DNA of 53,744 nt from Candidatus Gastranaerophilales bacterium. Lineage in GTDB: Bacteria > Cyanobacteriota > Vampirovibrionia > Gastranaerophilales > Gastranaerophilaceae. A program made the position numbers and the translations under genes. Where the stretch lies: contig CAJULH010000008.1 of NCBI GenBank assembly GCA_910587175.1, positions 1-53,744 on the forward strand, written 5' to 3'. Below, in pieces: positions 33,558-42,732 of this stretch (within the stretch, counting starts at the first letter, position 1; each line of letters begins with the position of its first letter). Below the pieces are notes generated by a model that was given only the letters and a program-made list of their open reading frames with translations, made no database searches and was not told where the DNA came from.

Positions 33558-35309
33558 TTATTGAAAATCTTTGTAGCTTCCTTTTAATCTGTTTGTGTAT
33601 GTTGTGTGTAAAAGTTCATGTGCCTTGTGGGAGCCCGGTTTTTCCAAAAATTCGCTGTAAAGTTTTTGAATTTCAGGATTTTCATGGGATTTTCTTAAAG
33701 GAAGTTCTTTATCATCCTTGTAAAGTCCTTCGGCTCTTTTTTCTTTAATGAAGGAAGAATCGCAGCTTCTTGGTTGTCCGCCTCCGTTTACACATCCTCC
33801 GGGGCAAGCCATTACTTCAAGCATTTGGAATTTTGCACTCCCTGATTTTATTTCCTGAATTGACTTTTCAGCTTCTTTTAAGGTTGAAACCACTCGCACA
33901 ATAATTTTTGAACCGTTAATATCAAATTCAACATCGCGGCATCTGTTGTGAACTCCTCTGAGTTCTTTAATATCAACACTGTCAAGAGCCTTTCCTGTTG
34001 CGATTTCATAAGCCGTTCGAACAGCAGCTTCTGCAACGCCGCCTGATGCACCAAAGATTGTGCCGGCACCTGTGTATTCTCCAAATGGTGAATCGCCCTT
34101 GCTTGGTTCAAGTTTTGAAAAATCAATACCGGCTTCTCTTATCATTCTGCCGAGTTCTTTTGTGGTAAGAACAAGATCTGTATCCAATATTCCGTCTTTA
34201 GAAAATTCAAATCTTGTTGCTTCGGCTTTTTTAGCAGTACATGGCATAATTGAAACCACAACAAGGTTTTCTCTTGTGTATTCAGGCATTTTCTTAGGAA
34301 GTACCTCTTTTAACACAGGGGATAACATAGATTGCGGTGATTTACAGGTTGAAAGATGATTTAGCATATCAGGATGCGCATTTTCCATATATCTTACCCA
34401 GGCAGGACAGCATGAAGTAAACAATGGAAGATCTTTTCCGGTTTTCAATCTTTCTATGAATTCTGTTCCTTCTTCCATAATGGTAAGGTCTGCTGAAAAA
34501 TTGGTATCAAAAACCATATCGAAACCAATTTCCCTAAGGGCCGTATTAATTTTTCCTATAGAATTCTCCCCGGGTTCAAGATTAAACATCTCGCCAAGCG
34601 CAACCCTTACAGCCGGGGCAATTTGTGCTACAACTTTTTTCTCTTTGTTTGTAATTACGTTCCAAACATGTTCAACGCTTGATTTTATGGTTAAGGCGCC
34701 AGTCGGGCATACTGCCTGGCATTGACCGCAATAAACGCAGTCCACTTCACAAAGATTTTTGCCTGCCATAGGTTGTACGACAGTTTTTGAACCCCTGTTT
34801 GCAAAACCTAAAACTGCATGACCTTGAAATTCTTCACAAGCCCGAACGCAGGCACCGCAAAGTATGCACTTATTGGGGTCGCGTACAATTGAAGGGTTAA
34901 AGTCGTCAATTTCTGCATATTCTTTCTTTTTAGCATAGCGAATATTTCTGATACCGTATTCCTCTGCATATTTTTGCAGTTCGCAGTTTCCTGATTTTTC
35001 ACAGGATGTGCATTCCCTGTCATGGTTTGCAAGCAAAAGCTCAAGTACGGTTTTTCTGATTCTTCTTGTTCTTTCCGTGTTTGTCTGGATTTTTAATCCT
35101 GGTTCCGGCGGCATTGTACAGCTTGTCTGTATTCCTCTGCCTTCGATTTCAACCACGCACATTCTACAGGCACCGAAAGGTTTCAAATCGGGGCGATAGC
35201 AGAAGGTGGGCACATTAAATCCGTTTTTTCTCATCACCTCTAAAAGATTGATTTCATTGGTGAATTCAACCTCTTTGCCGTTTATAAATAAAGTTTTTTT
35301 ATCTTCCAT
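33558..35309 (-). CDS. hydA: [FeFe] hydrogenase catalytic subunit HydA (group A, trimeric NAD-linked type)
   Basis: 583 aa from the ATG at 35309 with GGAAA upstream; an open extension of 53 residues overlaps hydB and is rejected. Reduces protons or oxidises H2 at the H-cluster. Domains in order: plant-type [2Fe-2S] (Cys37, 48, 51, 64); His-Cys [4Fe-4S] (His96, Cys100, 103, 109); two 4Fe-4S sets (CILCGACVRAC from 148, CVYCGQCQAVC from 191); then the H domain. H-cluster signatures are TSCCPAW (299-305), MPCTAKK (356-362) and MACPGGCVNGGGQP (from 500). The proton-transfer Cys300 is present, so it should be catalytically active. With the NuoF- and NuoE-like genes just upstream it makes an HydABC/HndACD complex. 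The HydE/F/G maturases are not in the window. Confidence 0.95.
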   Translation of the reverse strand: MEDKKTLFINGKEVEFTNEINLLEVMRKNGFNVPTFCYRPDLKPFGACRMCVVEIEGRGIQTSCTMPPEPGLKIQTNTERTRRIRKTVLELLLANHDRECTSCEKSGNCELQKYAEEYGIRNIRYAKKKEYAEIDDFNPSIVRDPNKCILCGACVRACEEFQGHAVLGFANRGSKTVVQPMAGKNLCEVDCVYCGQCQAVCPTGALTIKSSVEHVWNVITNKEKKVVAQIAPAVRVALGEMFNLEPGENSIGKINTALREIGFDMVFDTNFSADLTIMEEGTEFIERLKTGKDLPLFTSCCPAWVRYMENAHPDMLNHLSTCKSPQSMLSPVLKEVLPKKMPEYTRENLVVVSIMPCTAKKAEATRFEFSKDGILDTDLVLTTKELGRMIREAGIDFSKLEPSKGDSPFGEYTGAGTIFGASGGVAEAAVRTAYEIATGKALDSVDIKELRGVHNRCRDVEFDINGSKIIVRVVSTLKEAEKSIQEIKSGSAKFQMLEVMACPGGCVNGGGQPRSCDSSFIKEKRAEGLYKDDKELPLRKSHENPEIQKLYSEFLEKPGSHKAHELLHTTYTNRLKGSYKDFQ

Positions 35310-35394
35310 TTTTATTTCCTTTTTTCTTAAATACTTTTTGGAATTTGATGTAAAGTTTTTTAAAAGCTTAACTTTGTCCCGGTTGAGTTCCGGT

Positions 35395-37254
35395 TTATTT
35401 TTGAATAATTGCCTTAAACGGACAGGAATCAAGACAAGCGCCGCATTTAATACATTTTTCCTTATCAATTGTAAATGGTGATTTCAATTCACCTGAAATA
35501 GCGCCTACAGGGCATATTCTTGAGCATTTTGAACATCCCCTGCATTGGTCAGGCTGGATTTCAATCACTTTTAATGCAGTACATACGCCTGCCGGGCATT
35601 TTTTATCTACAATATGTGCAATATATTCATCCCTAAAGTATTTAAGGGTGGAAAGTACAGGGTTTGGAGCTGTTTTTCCAAGCCCGCAAAGTGAACCGTC
35701 TTTAACGCTCATCGCAAGTTCTTCAAGTAAATCTAAGTCTTCAAGTGTTGCTTCGCCGCGCGTGATTTTTTCTAAAATCTTTAGCATATTTTTTGTGCCT
35801 TCGCGGCAAGGAGTGCACTTTCCGCAGCTTTCATTCTGGGTAAAGTTCATAAAGAACCTTGCAACTTCAACAATACAGGTGTCTTCATTCATTACAACAA
35901 GTCCGCCCGAGCCGACCATAGCGCCTGCTTTAATGAGGCTGTCGTAATCAAGTGTTAAATCAAGGTGCTCTTCAGTTAAGCATCCGCCTGAAGGACCGCC
36001 AATCTGAACAGCTTTGAATTTTTTACCGTTTCTGATTCCGCCGCCAAGTTCGAATACTATTTCCCTTAGCGTTGTTCCCATAGGAACTTCAATCAACCCT
36101 GTATTGTTTACTTCGCCCGTAAGAGCAAAGGTTTTTGTACCCTTTGATGCATCTGTTCCAAGGGAAGAAAACCAGTCTGCTCCTTTGAGCATTATAACAG
36201 GTACGTTTGCAAGAGTTTCGACGTTATTAATAAGGGTCGGCTTTCCAAAAAGCCCTTTGTTTGCAGGGAATGGCGGTTTTGGTCTTGGCATTCCGCGTTC
36301 TCCCTCAATTGAAGCGATTAGAGCTGTTTCTTCGCCGCAAACAAAAGCACCGGCACCTTCTTTTATGTGGATATCAAAATTAAAATTTGTTCCCATAATG
36401 TTTTTGCCCAGAAGATTGGCTGCTTCTGCATCCTTTATTGCGGTTCTGAGTCTTTTAATTGCAAGGGGGTATTCGGCACGAACGTAAATGTATGCTTCAT
36501 CTGCACCAACCGCAAAACCGGCAATTGCCATTCCTTCCAGGAGTTTATGCGGGTCGCCTTCCATAACGGAGCGGTCCATAAATGCACCGGGGTCGCCTTC
36601 GTCGCCGTTACATACGACATATTTTTTATCCCCTCGAGCCATTTTGGTAAACATCCATTTTCTGCCGGTCGGGAAACCGCCGCCGCCTCTTCCTCTTAAA
36701 CCGGATTTTGTAATTTCTTCTACAACTTTATCAGGATTGTTTTCGGCTAAGACATTGTGCAGTGCTTTATAGCCGTCTGCGGCAATTGTGTCCTCCAGCG
36801 CTTCAGGGTTAATTTCACCGCAGTTTGCAAGGGAAACACGGGTTTGCCCTGCATAAAATTTAATATCTTCATTTTTAAATACATGGTTGTGGGTTGCAGG
36901 GTCTGTATACAGAAGCCTTTCAACAGGTTTCCCGCCTTTTATGTGGCTTTCTATGATTTCATCCACATCATCAAGATGCACTTTAACATAAGTTACGTCT
37001 AACTCGGGAATTACAACAAGCACGCCTTGTTCGCAAAAGCCGTGGCAGCCTGTGGGTACTGCAGTCATTTTTTCCTTTTCACCAAGCGGCTGGACGTTTA
37101 TCCCTCTTTCTTCAAATTTTTTGATAATATCTAAAGAACCGTTTGCAACACATCCTGTTCCTGCGCAAATTAAAACACGCAAACCTTCTTTATTGATTTT
37201 TTCAATTGATTTTTGTTTTAAATCTTCAATATTTAACAAGTTTTTAACTTCCAT
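35395..37254 (-). CDS. hydB: NADH/FMN-binding hydrogenase subunit HydB (NuoF-like)
   Basis: 619 aa. An N-terminal thioredoxin-like [2Fe-2S] domain (about 20-105: CAGTGCVANGS, then VPTGCHGFCEQG) precedes the NuoF core. FMN and NADH sites are GLRGRGGGGFPTGRKW (near 186) and CNGDEGDPGAFMDRSVMEGD. The [4Fe-4S] site is ESCGKCTPCREGT (near 470). Two C-terminal ferredoxin clusters follow: CRGCSKCSRICP and CIKCGACLDSCP. In characterised relatives this subunit bifurcates electrons between NAD and ferredoxin. It lies 2 nt after hydC and 85 nt before hydA, in one operon. Confidence 0.95.
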   Translation of the reverse strand: MEVKNLLNIEDLKQKSIEKINKEGLRVLICAGTGCVANGSLDIIKKFEERGINVQPLGEKEKMTAVPTGCHGFCEQGVLVVIPELDVTYVKVHLDDVDEIIESHIKGGKPVERLLYTDPATHNHVFKNEDIKFYAGQTRVSLANCGEINPEALEDTIAADGYKALHNVLAENNPDKVVEEITKSGLRGRGGGGFPTGRKWMFTKMARGDKKYVVCNGDEGDPGAFMDRSVMEGDPHKLLEGMAIAGFAVGADEAYIYVRAEYPLAIKRLRTAIKDAEAANLLGKNIMGTNFNFDIHIKEGAGAFVCGEETALIASIEGERGMPRPKPPFPANKGLFGKPTLINNVETLANVPVIMLKGADWFSSLGTDASKGTKTFALTGEVNNTGLIEVPMGTTLREIVFELGGGIRNGKKFKAVQIGGPSGGCLTEEHLDLTLDYDSLIKAGAMVGSGGLVVMNEDTCIVEVARFFMNFTQNESCGKCTPCREGTKNMLKILEKITRGEATLEDLDLLEELAMSVKDGSLCGLGKTAPNPVLSTLKYFRDEYIAHIVDKKCPAGVCTALKVIEIQPDQCRGCSKCSRICPVGAISGELKSPFTIDKEKCIKCGACLDSCPFKAIIQK

Positions 37255-37256
37255 CC

Positions 37257-37769
37257 TTACACCCCTTCCTCTGCAACAAAGTTGTTTATTATAGTTAAAA
37301 TTGCATCCGGTGTCATTTTAGGGTATATTTTTTCATTTATAACACACACGGGCGCTAAACCGCAGGCTCCAAGGCAGCTTACCGTTTCAACCGAAAAAAG
37401 TCCGTCTTCTGTTGTGAATTTTCCATCTGTAAGTTTTAATCTGTTCATAACAGCGTTGTATACAGGCATTGAGCCCCTAACATGGCATGCTGTTCCATCG
37501 CAGATTTTAACAACATACTTTCCTTTTGGTTCCAAGCTAAACTGGCTGTAGAATGTAGCTACACCAAAAACTGTTGCCGGGGAAACATTCATTTTTGTTC
37601 CCAGATAAGTCATAACGTTTTCAGGCAGAAAATTGTAATGCGCCTGAACTTCTTGGAGGATGGCAATGAGGTTGGATTTTTTGTACTCATACCTCTCAAG
37701 AATCTTGTCAACCTTAGAGTAATTTACGTTTGATGTGCTCAAACTTTCCTGTGCTGAAGGTGTGGTCAT
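37257..37769 (-). CDS. hydC: [2Fe-2S] hydrogenase subunit HydC (NuoE-like)
   Basis: 170 aa, thioredoxin-fold [2Fe-2S] protein. Cluster ligands: CDGTACHVRG near residue 90 and CLGACGLAPVC near 133. The N-terminal helical bundle (KVDKILERYEYKKSNLIAILQ, HYNFLPENV) is as in NuoE/HndA. It passes electrons within the HydABC complex. AAGGAG precedes the start. The preceding group-B hydrogenase gene ends 54 nt upstream. Confidence 0.94.
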   Translation of the reverse strand: MTTPSAQESLSTSNVNYSKVDKILERYEYKKSNLIAILQEVQAHYNFLPENVMTYLGTKMNVSPATVFGVATFYSQFSLEPKGKYVVKICDGTACHVRGSMPVYNAVMNRLKLTDGKFTTEDGLFSVETVSCLGACGLAPVCVINEKIYPKMTPDAILTIINNFVAEEGV

Positions 37770-37823
37770 CTTTTCTCCTTAAAAATGTATTATTCAATTG
37801 TTATTTTTTCATTTAGTATGCGA

Positions 37824-39305
37824 TTATTTTTGTTCTTGCGTTTCTTTTTTTACAACGGGTTTGCCTTCATTTGCATAATCCGTTATTTGTTTTTGAGCCT
37901 TTCTTTGTGCAATTAAAGCAGAATTTCCGCCAACACAGCCTCCTTCGCAAGACATAATTTCAACAAGGTTACCATTTGGGCATTGCCCTGTTTTTGCGTA
38001 GTTTTTCAATTCTCTTATAGATTGTTTGTTTAGTCCGTTTATAATGCAGGGGTGAATTTCAACAGTGTCACCCTGCTGTGCCAGAGCACTTTTAACAGCC
38101 TCTGCTACACCTCCTGACAGCGGGAAATTTCTGCCTTCTTTGGAGCTTTCAACCTCAAAATCAGTATCTTCAAGGTTGTTTATTTCTATCTTCATTGCAA
38201 CAAGTATACTGCCGAGCTCTTCAAAATTTATAACATAATCAGCATTCGGGTTATCCATAGCCTCTTTTCTTTTTGCAGAACAGGGACTTATGAATACTGT
38301 TATGCAATCCGGGTCTTTTTTCTTTGCAATTTCTGCCGTATAATACATTGGTGTGCCTGTTTCTGAAACGTATGGTTTCATTTCGGGAATATGTTTTTTT
38401 ACAAGTTCATTGTATGCGGCACAGCAGGATGTTGTCATAAATGGAGCATTTTCACCCATTCTTTCTTTGAAATCTTTTGCTTCGGTTAATGTCGTAACGT
38501 CTGCACCCTGGGCTACTTCTAATACATCCTTAAAGCCTATCTTTAAAAGAGCTGTACGCACTTTTGACACAGGATAAGGAAACTGTCCTGCTATAGCAGG
38601 AGCTATCATAGCCACAACGTTTTTGCCCTCTTTTATTCTTGATAGAACGTCAATTATCTGGCTTTTTTCATGGATTGCACCAAACGGGCAAGCCATAATA
38701 CATTTGCCGCAGCTGATGCATTTTGAAAAGTCTATTCTTGCATGTCCGGATTCATCCTTCTTAATGGCGTCAACAGGGCAAACACTTTCACATGGGACAA
38801 TAATTTTTGCAATTGCACTGTATGGACAGGCATTTATGCACATACCGCAGTTTTTACATTTAGATGGATCAATGTGTGATTTGCCGTTAATAATTGATAT
38901 TGCGCCAAATTTACATGTGGTTTTGCAGGGTCTTGCAACGCAGCCCTGACAGAGGTCTGTAACATATACAGAACTTGGTACGCATCCTTTGCAGGCACCC
39001 TGGAGCACGGTTAAAATTTCTTCATCAGGTTTTTGTCTTTGGGTTGCTTCTTTTGCATAGTCTGATAAAAGGGTATATTCATCATCCTTTTCTATTGAAT
39101 GACCAAGCCCTGCGACAATTCTATCCCTTATTACCGCACGTTCTTTATATATGCAGCATCTTAAATCTGTCTCGCAGCCTTTCGGGCGCATAGCATAAGG
39201 GATTTTTCTTGCGTTTTCTTCAAAATTATCACTTAAAAATGCTTCTGTTATTCTTATTAAAATCTCTCTTTTTAAATGTTTTATCTGGTTGTCGTTAGTG
39301 CTCAT
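37824..39305 (-). CDS. Monomeric [FeFe] hydrogenase, group B
   Basis: 493 aa. The N-terminal region to about 90 is specific to this class and holds a Cys-rich patch (PKGCETDLRCCIYKERAVIRDR). Cysteine-rich ferredoxin segments cover about 95-230 (CKGC, CQGCVARPCKTTC, CKNCGMCINACP, CESVCP, CISCGKCIMACP). The H domain signatures are TSCCAAY (near 283), SPCSAKRKEA (near 333) and MSCEGGCVGG (near 452), the group-B pattern. A ferredoxin-linked role is proposed for this group; the direction of catalysis is unknown. It is co-directional with the small [2Fe-2S] gene 9 nt upstream and with hydCBA downstream. Confidence 0.88.
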   Translation of the reverse strand: MSTNDNQIKHLKREILIRITEAFLSDNFEENARKIPYAMRPKGCETDLRCCIYKERAVIRDRIVAGLGHSIEKDDEYTLLSDYAKEATQRQKPDEEILTVLQGACKGCVPSSVYVTDLCQGCVARPCKTTCKFGAISIINGKSHIDPSKCKNCGMCINACPYSAIAKIIVPCESVCPVDAIKKDESGHARIDFSKCISCGKCIMACPFGAIHEKSQIIDVLSRIKEGKNVVAMIAPAIAGQFPYPVSKVRTALLKIGFKDVLEVAQGADVTTLTEAKDFKERMGENAPFMTTSCCAAYNELVKKHIPEMKPYVSETGTPMYYTAEIAKKKDPDCITVFISPCSAKRKEAMDNPNADYVINFEELGSILVAMKIEINNLEDTDFEVESSKEGRNFPLSGGVAEAVKSALAQQGDTVEIHPCIINGLNKQSIRELKNYAKTGQCPNGNLVEIMSCEGGCVGGNSALIAQRKAQKQITDYANEGKPVVKKETQEQK

Positions 39306-39314
39306 TTTGTCTTT

Positions 39315-39590
39315 TTAAGCTTCCTCTCCAAGCTTTGCCTCAAGTTTATTGTTTACAGCCGTCAGGACTTTTTCAACAGTAGCTTCGCTTATTACTTCGC
39401 CGTCTACTTTTACATACGGAGCCTTTGAATACTGGCAGTCCGTGTTACAAAGTCCGTGACATACTATTCCTTTTGTATCTACCTTGTCAGGGTATTTTCT
39501 TTGCAGGATGGAAGCAAGCTCCTGAAGGCTTTCGCCTCCCATAATAAAGCATGTTGTTCCCATACAGATTTCTACTTCTATCTTGCTCAT
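39315..39590 (-). CDS. Small [2Fe-2S] thioredoxin-fold protein
   Basis: 91 aa from the ATG at 39590. The frame opens two codons earlier with TTG. Cluster ligands are CMGTTC near residue 9 and CHGLCNTDC near 45. The same fold forms the C-terminal half of NuoE and the N-terminus of HydB. It is the first gene after the minus-strand promoter at 39645-39673 and lies 9 nt before the group-B hydrogenase. A role as its electron partner or as a redox sensor is inferred. Confidence 0.82.
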   Translation of the reverse strand: MSKIEVEICMGTTCFIMGGESLQELASILQRKYPDKVDTKGIVCHGLCNTDCQYSKAPYVKVDGEVISEATVEKVLTAVNNKLEAKLGEEA

Positions 39591-39616
39591 TATCAAACAC
39601 CCTCACAGCATCTTAC

Positions 39617-39650
39617 AATAATATTATTAAACTTTATGAATAATATTATA
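39617..39650. repeat. Two AATAATATTAT sites spaced 22 bp
   Basis: AATAATATTATT (itself a palindrome) at 39617 and AATAATATTATA at 39639 lie exactly two helical turns apart. The second covers the -10 box of the hydrogenase promoter and the first lies in the early leader. This is a plausible operator pair, though AT-richness makes chance resemblance possible. Confidence 0.4.
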
Positions 39651-39673
39651 AAACAAAACTTTTGACTTGTAAA
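39645..39673 (-). promoter_or_regulatory. Promoter of the group-B / HydABC hydrogenase operon
   Basis: On the minus strand TTTACA, a 17-nt spacer and a perfect TATAAT. Transcription would begin about 45-50 nt before the small [2Fe-2S] gene and run through hydA to the terminator at 33486. Confidence 0.7.
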
Positions 39674-39680
39674 ATCTACA

Positions 39681-39714
39681 ATAAAAAAACATACGTCCGA
39701 TAAAAGGATGTTTG
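39681..39714 (-). terminator. Possible terminator of the sensory hydrogenase operon
   Basis: On the minus strand AAACATCC can pair with GGA and, after a 4-nt bulge, TGTTT, followed by a seven-T run. It lies about 50 nt after the phosphatase stop codon and before the next promoter. Confidence 0.5.
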
Positions 39715-39764
39715 TTTTGGAATTTAAAATTTGTCAAAGTATATAAAATTAGCCGGTGTAAAGC

Positions 39765-40922
39765 TTACATATACTGTATTTCAACACGTTTGGTGTATTT
39801 TTCTTCGAGCACTTTTTTCATCTTTTTTATCACGTTTTTTCTGATTTCAATTTCAATGGGCAGATTCGGGTCGTAATGTGCCTGATTTAGCTGAGCTCCC
39901 ACCATAAAAAGGATATAATCGTTGTCTAAAAGCAGGTTCATAAGCCTTGTTGCGGCGTTAATTTCATCAATGCTTTCTTCATCCTTTAAATATTCATAAG
40001 CAAGGCTTAGGGTTAAAATCCCCTCTGTAATCAGGTTAACACCCTCCATGGAAGAGCAAGCTGGTAATTTCCCTGTATTAAACGGGCTTTCTGTTATGAT
40101 TTCCCTGTTTAATTCCCTTGAAATCAAATTTGCTGTAGTACCGCCGCAAATTGCTTTTTTGCCGTCAAATTCGTCAAAAATTTTAGCATATTCACTGTCT
40201 TTTTCTGCATGATACGGAGGTCCTGTAAAGACACAGAGCTTTCTTAACTTTGCAAAATGCACGACGCAGGCTGAAATATCATCTTTTGCCTGTTTGTTAT
40301 CTATGTATTTAGCGTATTCTACAATATATTTTGAAAGTTCTCTGCTTGAAATATCGCTCTGGTGCTTTAATTTATTTTTTATCACATCGATTAACCCTTT
40401 GCGCCGAAGCCCGAGTTTCAGGTTGCTGCCGCCAAGTCCCGCCTGTGTTACGCCATCGGAACAAAAAATGAGTCTGTCGCCAAGCTCCAGCTTGATATGA
40501 TAAATTTTCATATGCCTGTTTGAAAAGGTTTTTGAATTTATAATTTTGCATTCAGGCTCTATTACTTCACCATTTTTTTTCATCCAGATAAACTGCGGAT
40601 TGCCCTCTTCAACTATCCTCACATCTCCGTCATCCTTGCAATCTATTGCGGAAAATGTGGAATAGCTTATCTGGCGCACCTGGCAGACAGGAAGAGAGTT
40701 TAAAATTGTTTCACAGGCTGAGCGGATATTTCTTTGGGCTTCGATAAATCTTAAAAGCATAGTTGCAGTCATTGTAGATAAAATATTTGCCTTTATTCCG
40801 CTTCCAAGTCCGTCGGAAAGTACCGCAATAAGTCTTCCGGGGCGTCTTTTAGAGATAAAATAATCTCCGAAGGCGTTTTGGTTATATTTTTTTTCCTGTG
40901 TACAGTTTATATCTATAAACAT
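39765..40922 (-). CDS. SpoIIE/PP2C-type serine phosphatase of the sensory hydrogenase operon
   Basis: 385 aa, soluble. The N-terminal 220 residues form a PP2C-like SpoIIE domain: GDYFISKRRPGRLIAVLSDGLGSG (metal-binding Asp and the DGxGxG motif), TFSAIDCKDDG, GDRLIFCSDGVTQAG and KDDISACVVHF. The C-terminal 160 residues (FTGPPYHAEKDSEYAKIFDEF, KAICGGTTANLISREL) are a separate conserved-looking domain of unknown role. It starts 10 nt after the PAS-containing hydrogenase. Such a pairing is known for group-C [FeFe] hydrogenases and suggests that the H2 signal is relayed by protein dephosphorylation. Confidence 0.88.
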   Translation of the reverse strand: MFIDINCTQEKKYNQNAFGDYFISKRRPGRLIAVLSDGLGSGIKANILSTMTATMLLRFIEAQRNIRSACETILNSLPVCQVRQISYSTFSAIDCKDDGDVRIVEEGNPQFIWMKKNGEVIEPECKIINSKTFSNRHMKIYHIKLELGDRLIFCSDGVTQAGLGGSNLKLGLRRKGLIDVIKNKLKHQSDISSRELSKYIVEYAKYIDNKQAKDDISACVVHFAKLRKLCVFTGPPYHAEKDSEYAKIFDEFDGKKAICGGTTANLISRELNREIITESPFNTGKLPACSSMEGVNLITEGILTLSLAYEYLKDEESIDEINAATRLMNLLLDNDYILFMVGAQLNQAHYDPNLPIEIEIRKNVIKKMKKVLEEKYTKRVEIQYM

Positions 40923-40932
40923 TTTTACGCCC

Positions 40933-42732
40933 TTATGCTTTGCCTTCCTGATTGTTGTTTCGGGCTTCTTCTGTGGCGGGCGGTTCTTCTGTTATATCTT
41001 TATCGTAATCCTGTGCTATAGAAGACAGAAGTAATTCGGTTTCCACCATATGCTCCCCTAAAAGACAGGCAATATTTTGAACGATTGAAATATTTTTATT
41101 AATGACTTCATGTGCCTTTTGGGCGATTTTTTCTCTGTTTACCTGCGTCCTTGTGACGTCTGCAATGATTGCTCCTACAAGTTCATCTTTTTCTATGGTG
41201 AACGCTGTAATATCATACAGGCGGTCATTTGAAGGGTAATGTTCTTTATGGATATCTGCATAATCTCCGAGTGCTGATTTAAAAATGAAATCAAAATCTA
41301 CAATTCTGCTTATTTCAGCGCCCTTTAGCATGTCAGGGTTTTGTGAATAAACATCGTACATATCCGGCATGAACATCTTTATGAAGGCATTATTTGCTTC
41401 AACCACCTTTAAATCTTTATCTACCATTACCATAGCTGATGGCATGCATCTTAAAAGCGCATCGGCTTTTCTGTGGGCAATTTGTCTCATATAGGAGGCG
41501 CACTGTGATGGTTCTGCTTCGTTCCTTAAAAGCGCATAACCCATTTCCCTGCAGGAAGAATATCCGCACCCGCCGCAGTTTAATTCATCTTCAACAGAAT
41601 TTTTCCCGATTCTTTTTAATGCTTTTCTGAGCTCTTCCACGCTGAATTTTTTATCCTGGACAGGTGTCTTTGTAAATTCCATATTTACAACGGTGTCTGC
41701 TTTCTTTGGAATCTCGGGGCGCGTTTTTGTGTAATTTATAATCTTTGTCATAATGTCAAGCCCTGCTTTATTATCCGTAAAGCCTGGTCCGCCGACGCAC
41801 CCGCCGCCGCAGCTTAAGCCTTCAACAAAGATTTTACTTTTTAATGTGGATTCGTCAAAGCCTTTTAAAACCTTATCAATAGTTTCCAGGGAACTTACAT
41901 TTAAAAATTTAATATCTTTTACAACTTCATAATCATAATTTCGAAGACATTTTTTGATGGTTTCATTCATTCCGCCTTCAATAGGATAAATAGAGCCTTC
42001 ATAGGCTTCTTCAGGCACGAAATGTTCACCCTCATACTGGATTTTTTCGGTATTAATATATTCTTCATTCATCCAGTATTTTAGTTCGTCAAAAGTGATT
42101 GAGGCACTTATTAAATCAGGGTTTCTGTCTGCTTCATTTTTCTTTGCAATGCAGGGACCAATAAATACCACCTTTATTTCTTCGCCAAATTTTTTCTTTA
42201 AATATTTTGCATGGGTAAGTGCCGGAGATGCTACAGGGGTGATATTTTTTGCAAATTCCGGGTGATAGAGTCTTATAAAATCTACGACAACAGGACATGC
42301 GCTTGATATGTGCAGTTTTTTCTCATCCGATGTATCGCAAAGCATTTCAGCTGTTTTTATGGATACTTCCTGCGCTCCTATTGCGGTTTCGGATACACCT
42401 TTAAAGCCCAGTTTTTTTAGAATTGCAATAAGTTTTTCTTTTGGCATATTGTTAAACACGCCGGAAAAGGTTGGCGCCAAAGATACATACACATCAGGTT
42501 TTACACCATTTTTTGGCATTAAAATATTTTTTACCTTTTCAATATCGTTTCGAACCCTTTTTGCCTTTGAAGGACATGCTAAAACACAGGCGCCGCAAGT
42601 GATACATTTATCACTTATAACGCTTGCATGACCGGATTCTATTTTTATAGCTTTTACATAACACTGCCTGACGCATTTGTAACAGTCGCTGCACTCGTTT
42701 TTCAGAGTGTATACCGGAAAAATTTTATTCAT
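40933..42732 (-). CDS. hydS: Sensory [FeFe] hydrogenase, group C (HydS-like), with PAS domain
   Basis: 599 aa. An N-terminal pair of [4Fe-4S] motifs (CSDCYKCVRQC, CITCGACVLACP; residues 14-55) precedes an H domain. Signatures are SSACPVVV (near 143), GPCIAKKNE (near 192) and LSCGGGCVGG (near 310). Ala replaces the usual proton-transfer Cys in the first, as reported for sensory HydS, so turnover should be slow. A further [4Fe-4S] domain (CGGCGYSSCREMG, about 393-425) and a PAS domain (about 430-540) follow, then a helical output segment. The domain order supports H2 sensing and signalling, not bulk catalysis. It overlaps the preceding small [2Fe-2S] gene by 8 nt. Confidence 0.9.
   Translation of the reverse strand: MNKIFPVYTLKNECSDCYKCVRQCYVKAIKIESGHASVISDKCITCGACVLACPSKAKRVRNDIEKVKNILMPKNGVKPDVYVSLAPTFSGVFNNMPKEKLIAILKKLGFKGVSETAIGAQEVSIKTAEMLCDTSDEKKLHISSACPVVVDFIRLYHPEFAKNITPVASPALTHAKYLKKKFGEEIKVVFIGPCIAKKNEADRNPDLISASITFDELKYWMNEEYINTEKIQYEGEHFVPEEAYEGSIYPIEGGMNETIKKCLRNYDYEVVKDIKFLNVSSLETIDKVLKGFDESTLKSKIFVEGLSCGGGCVGGPGFTDNKAGLDIMTKIINYTKTRPEIPKKADTVVNMEFTKTPVQDKKFSVEELRKALKRIGKNSVEDELNCGGCGYSSCREMGYALLRNEAEPSQCASYMRQIAHRKADALLRCMPSAMVMVDKDLKVVEANNAFIKMFMPDMYDVYSQNPDMLKGAEISRIVDFDFIFKSALGDYADIHKEHYPSNDRLYDITAFTIEKDELVGAIIADVTRTQVNREKIAQKAHEVINKNISIVQNIACLLGEHMVETELLLSSIAQDYDKDITEEPPATEEARNNNQEGKA

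Noticed and set aside
34400..34425. Inactive HydA because the first H-cluster motif is TSCCPAW and not TSCCPGW
   Set aside because: Ala at that position is common in trimeric NAD-linked enzymes, and both cysteines are present.
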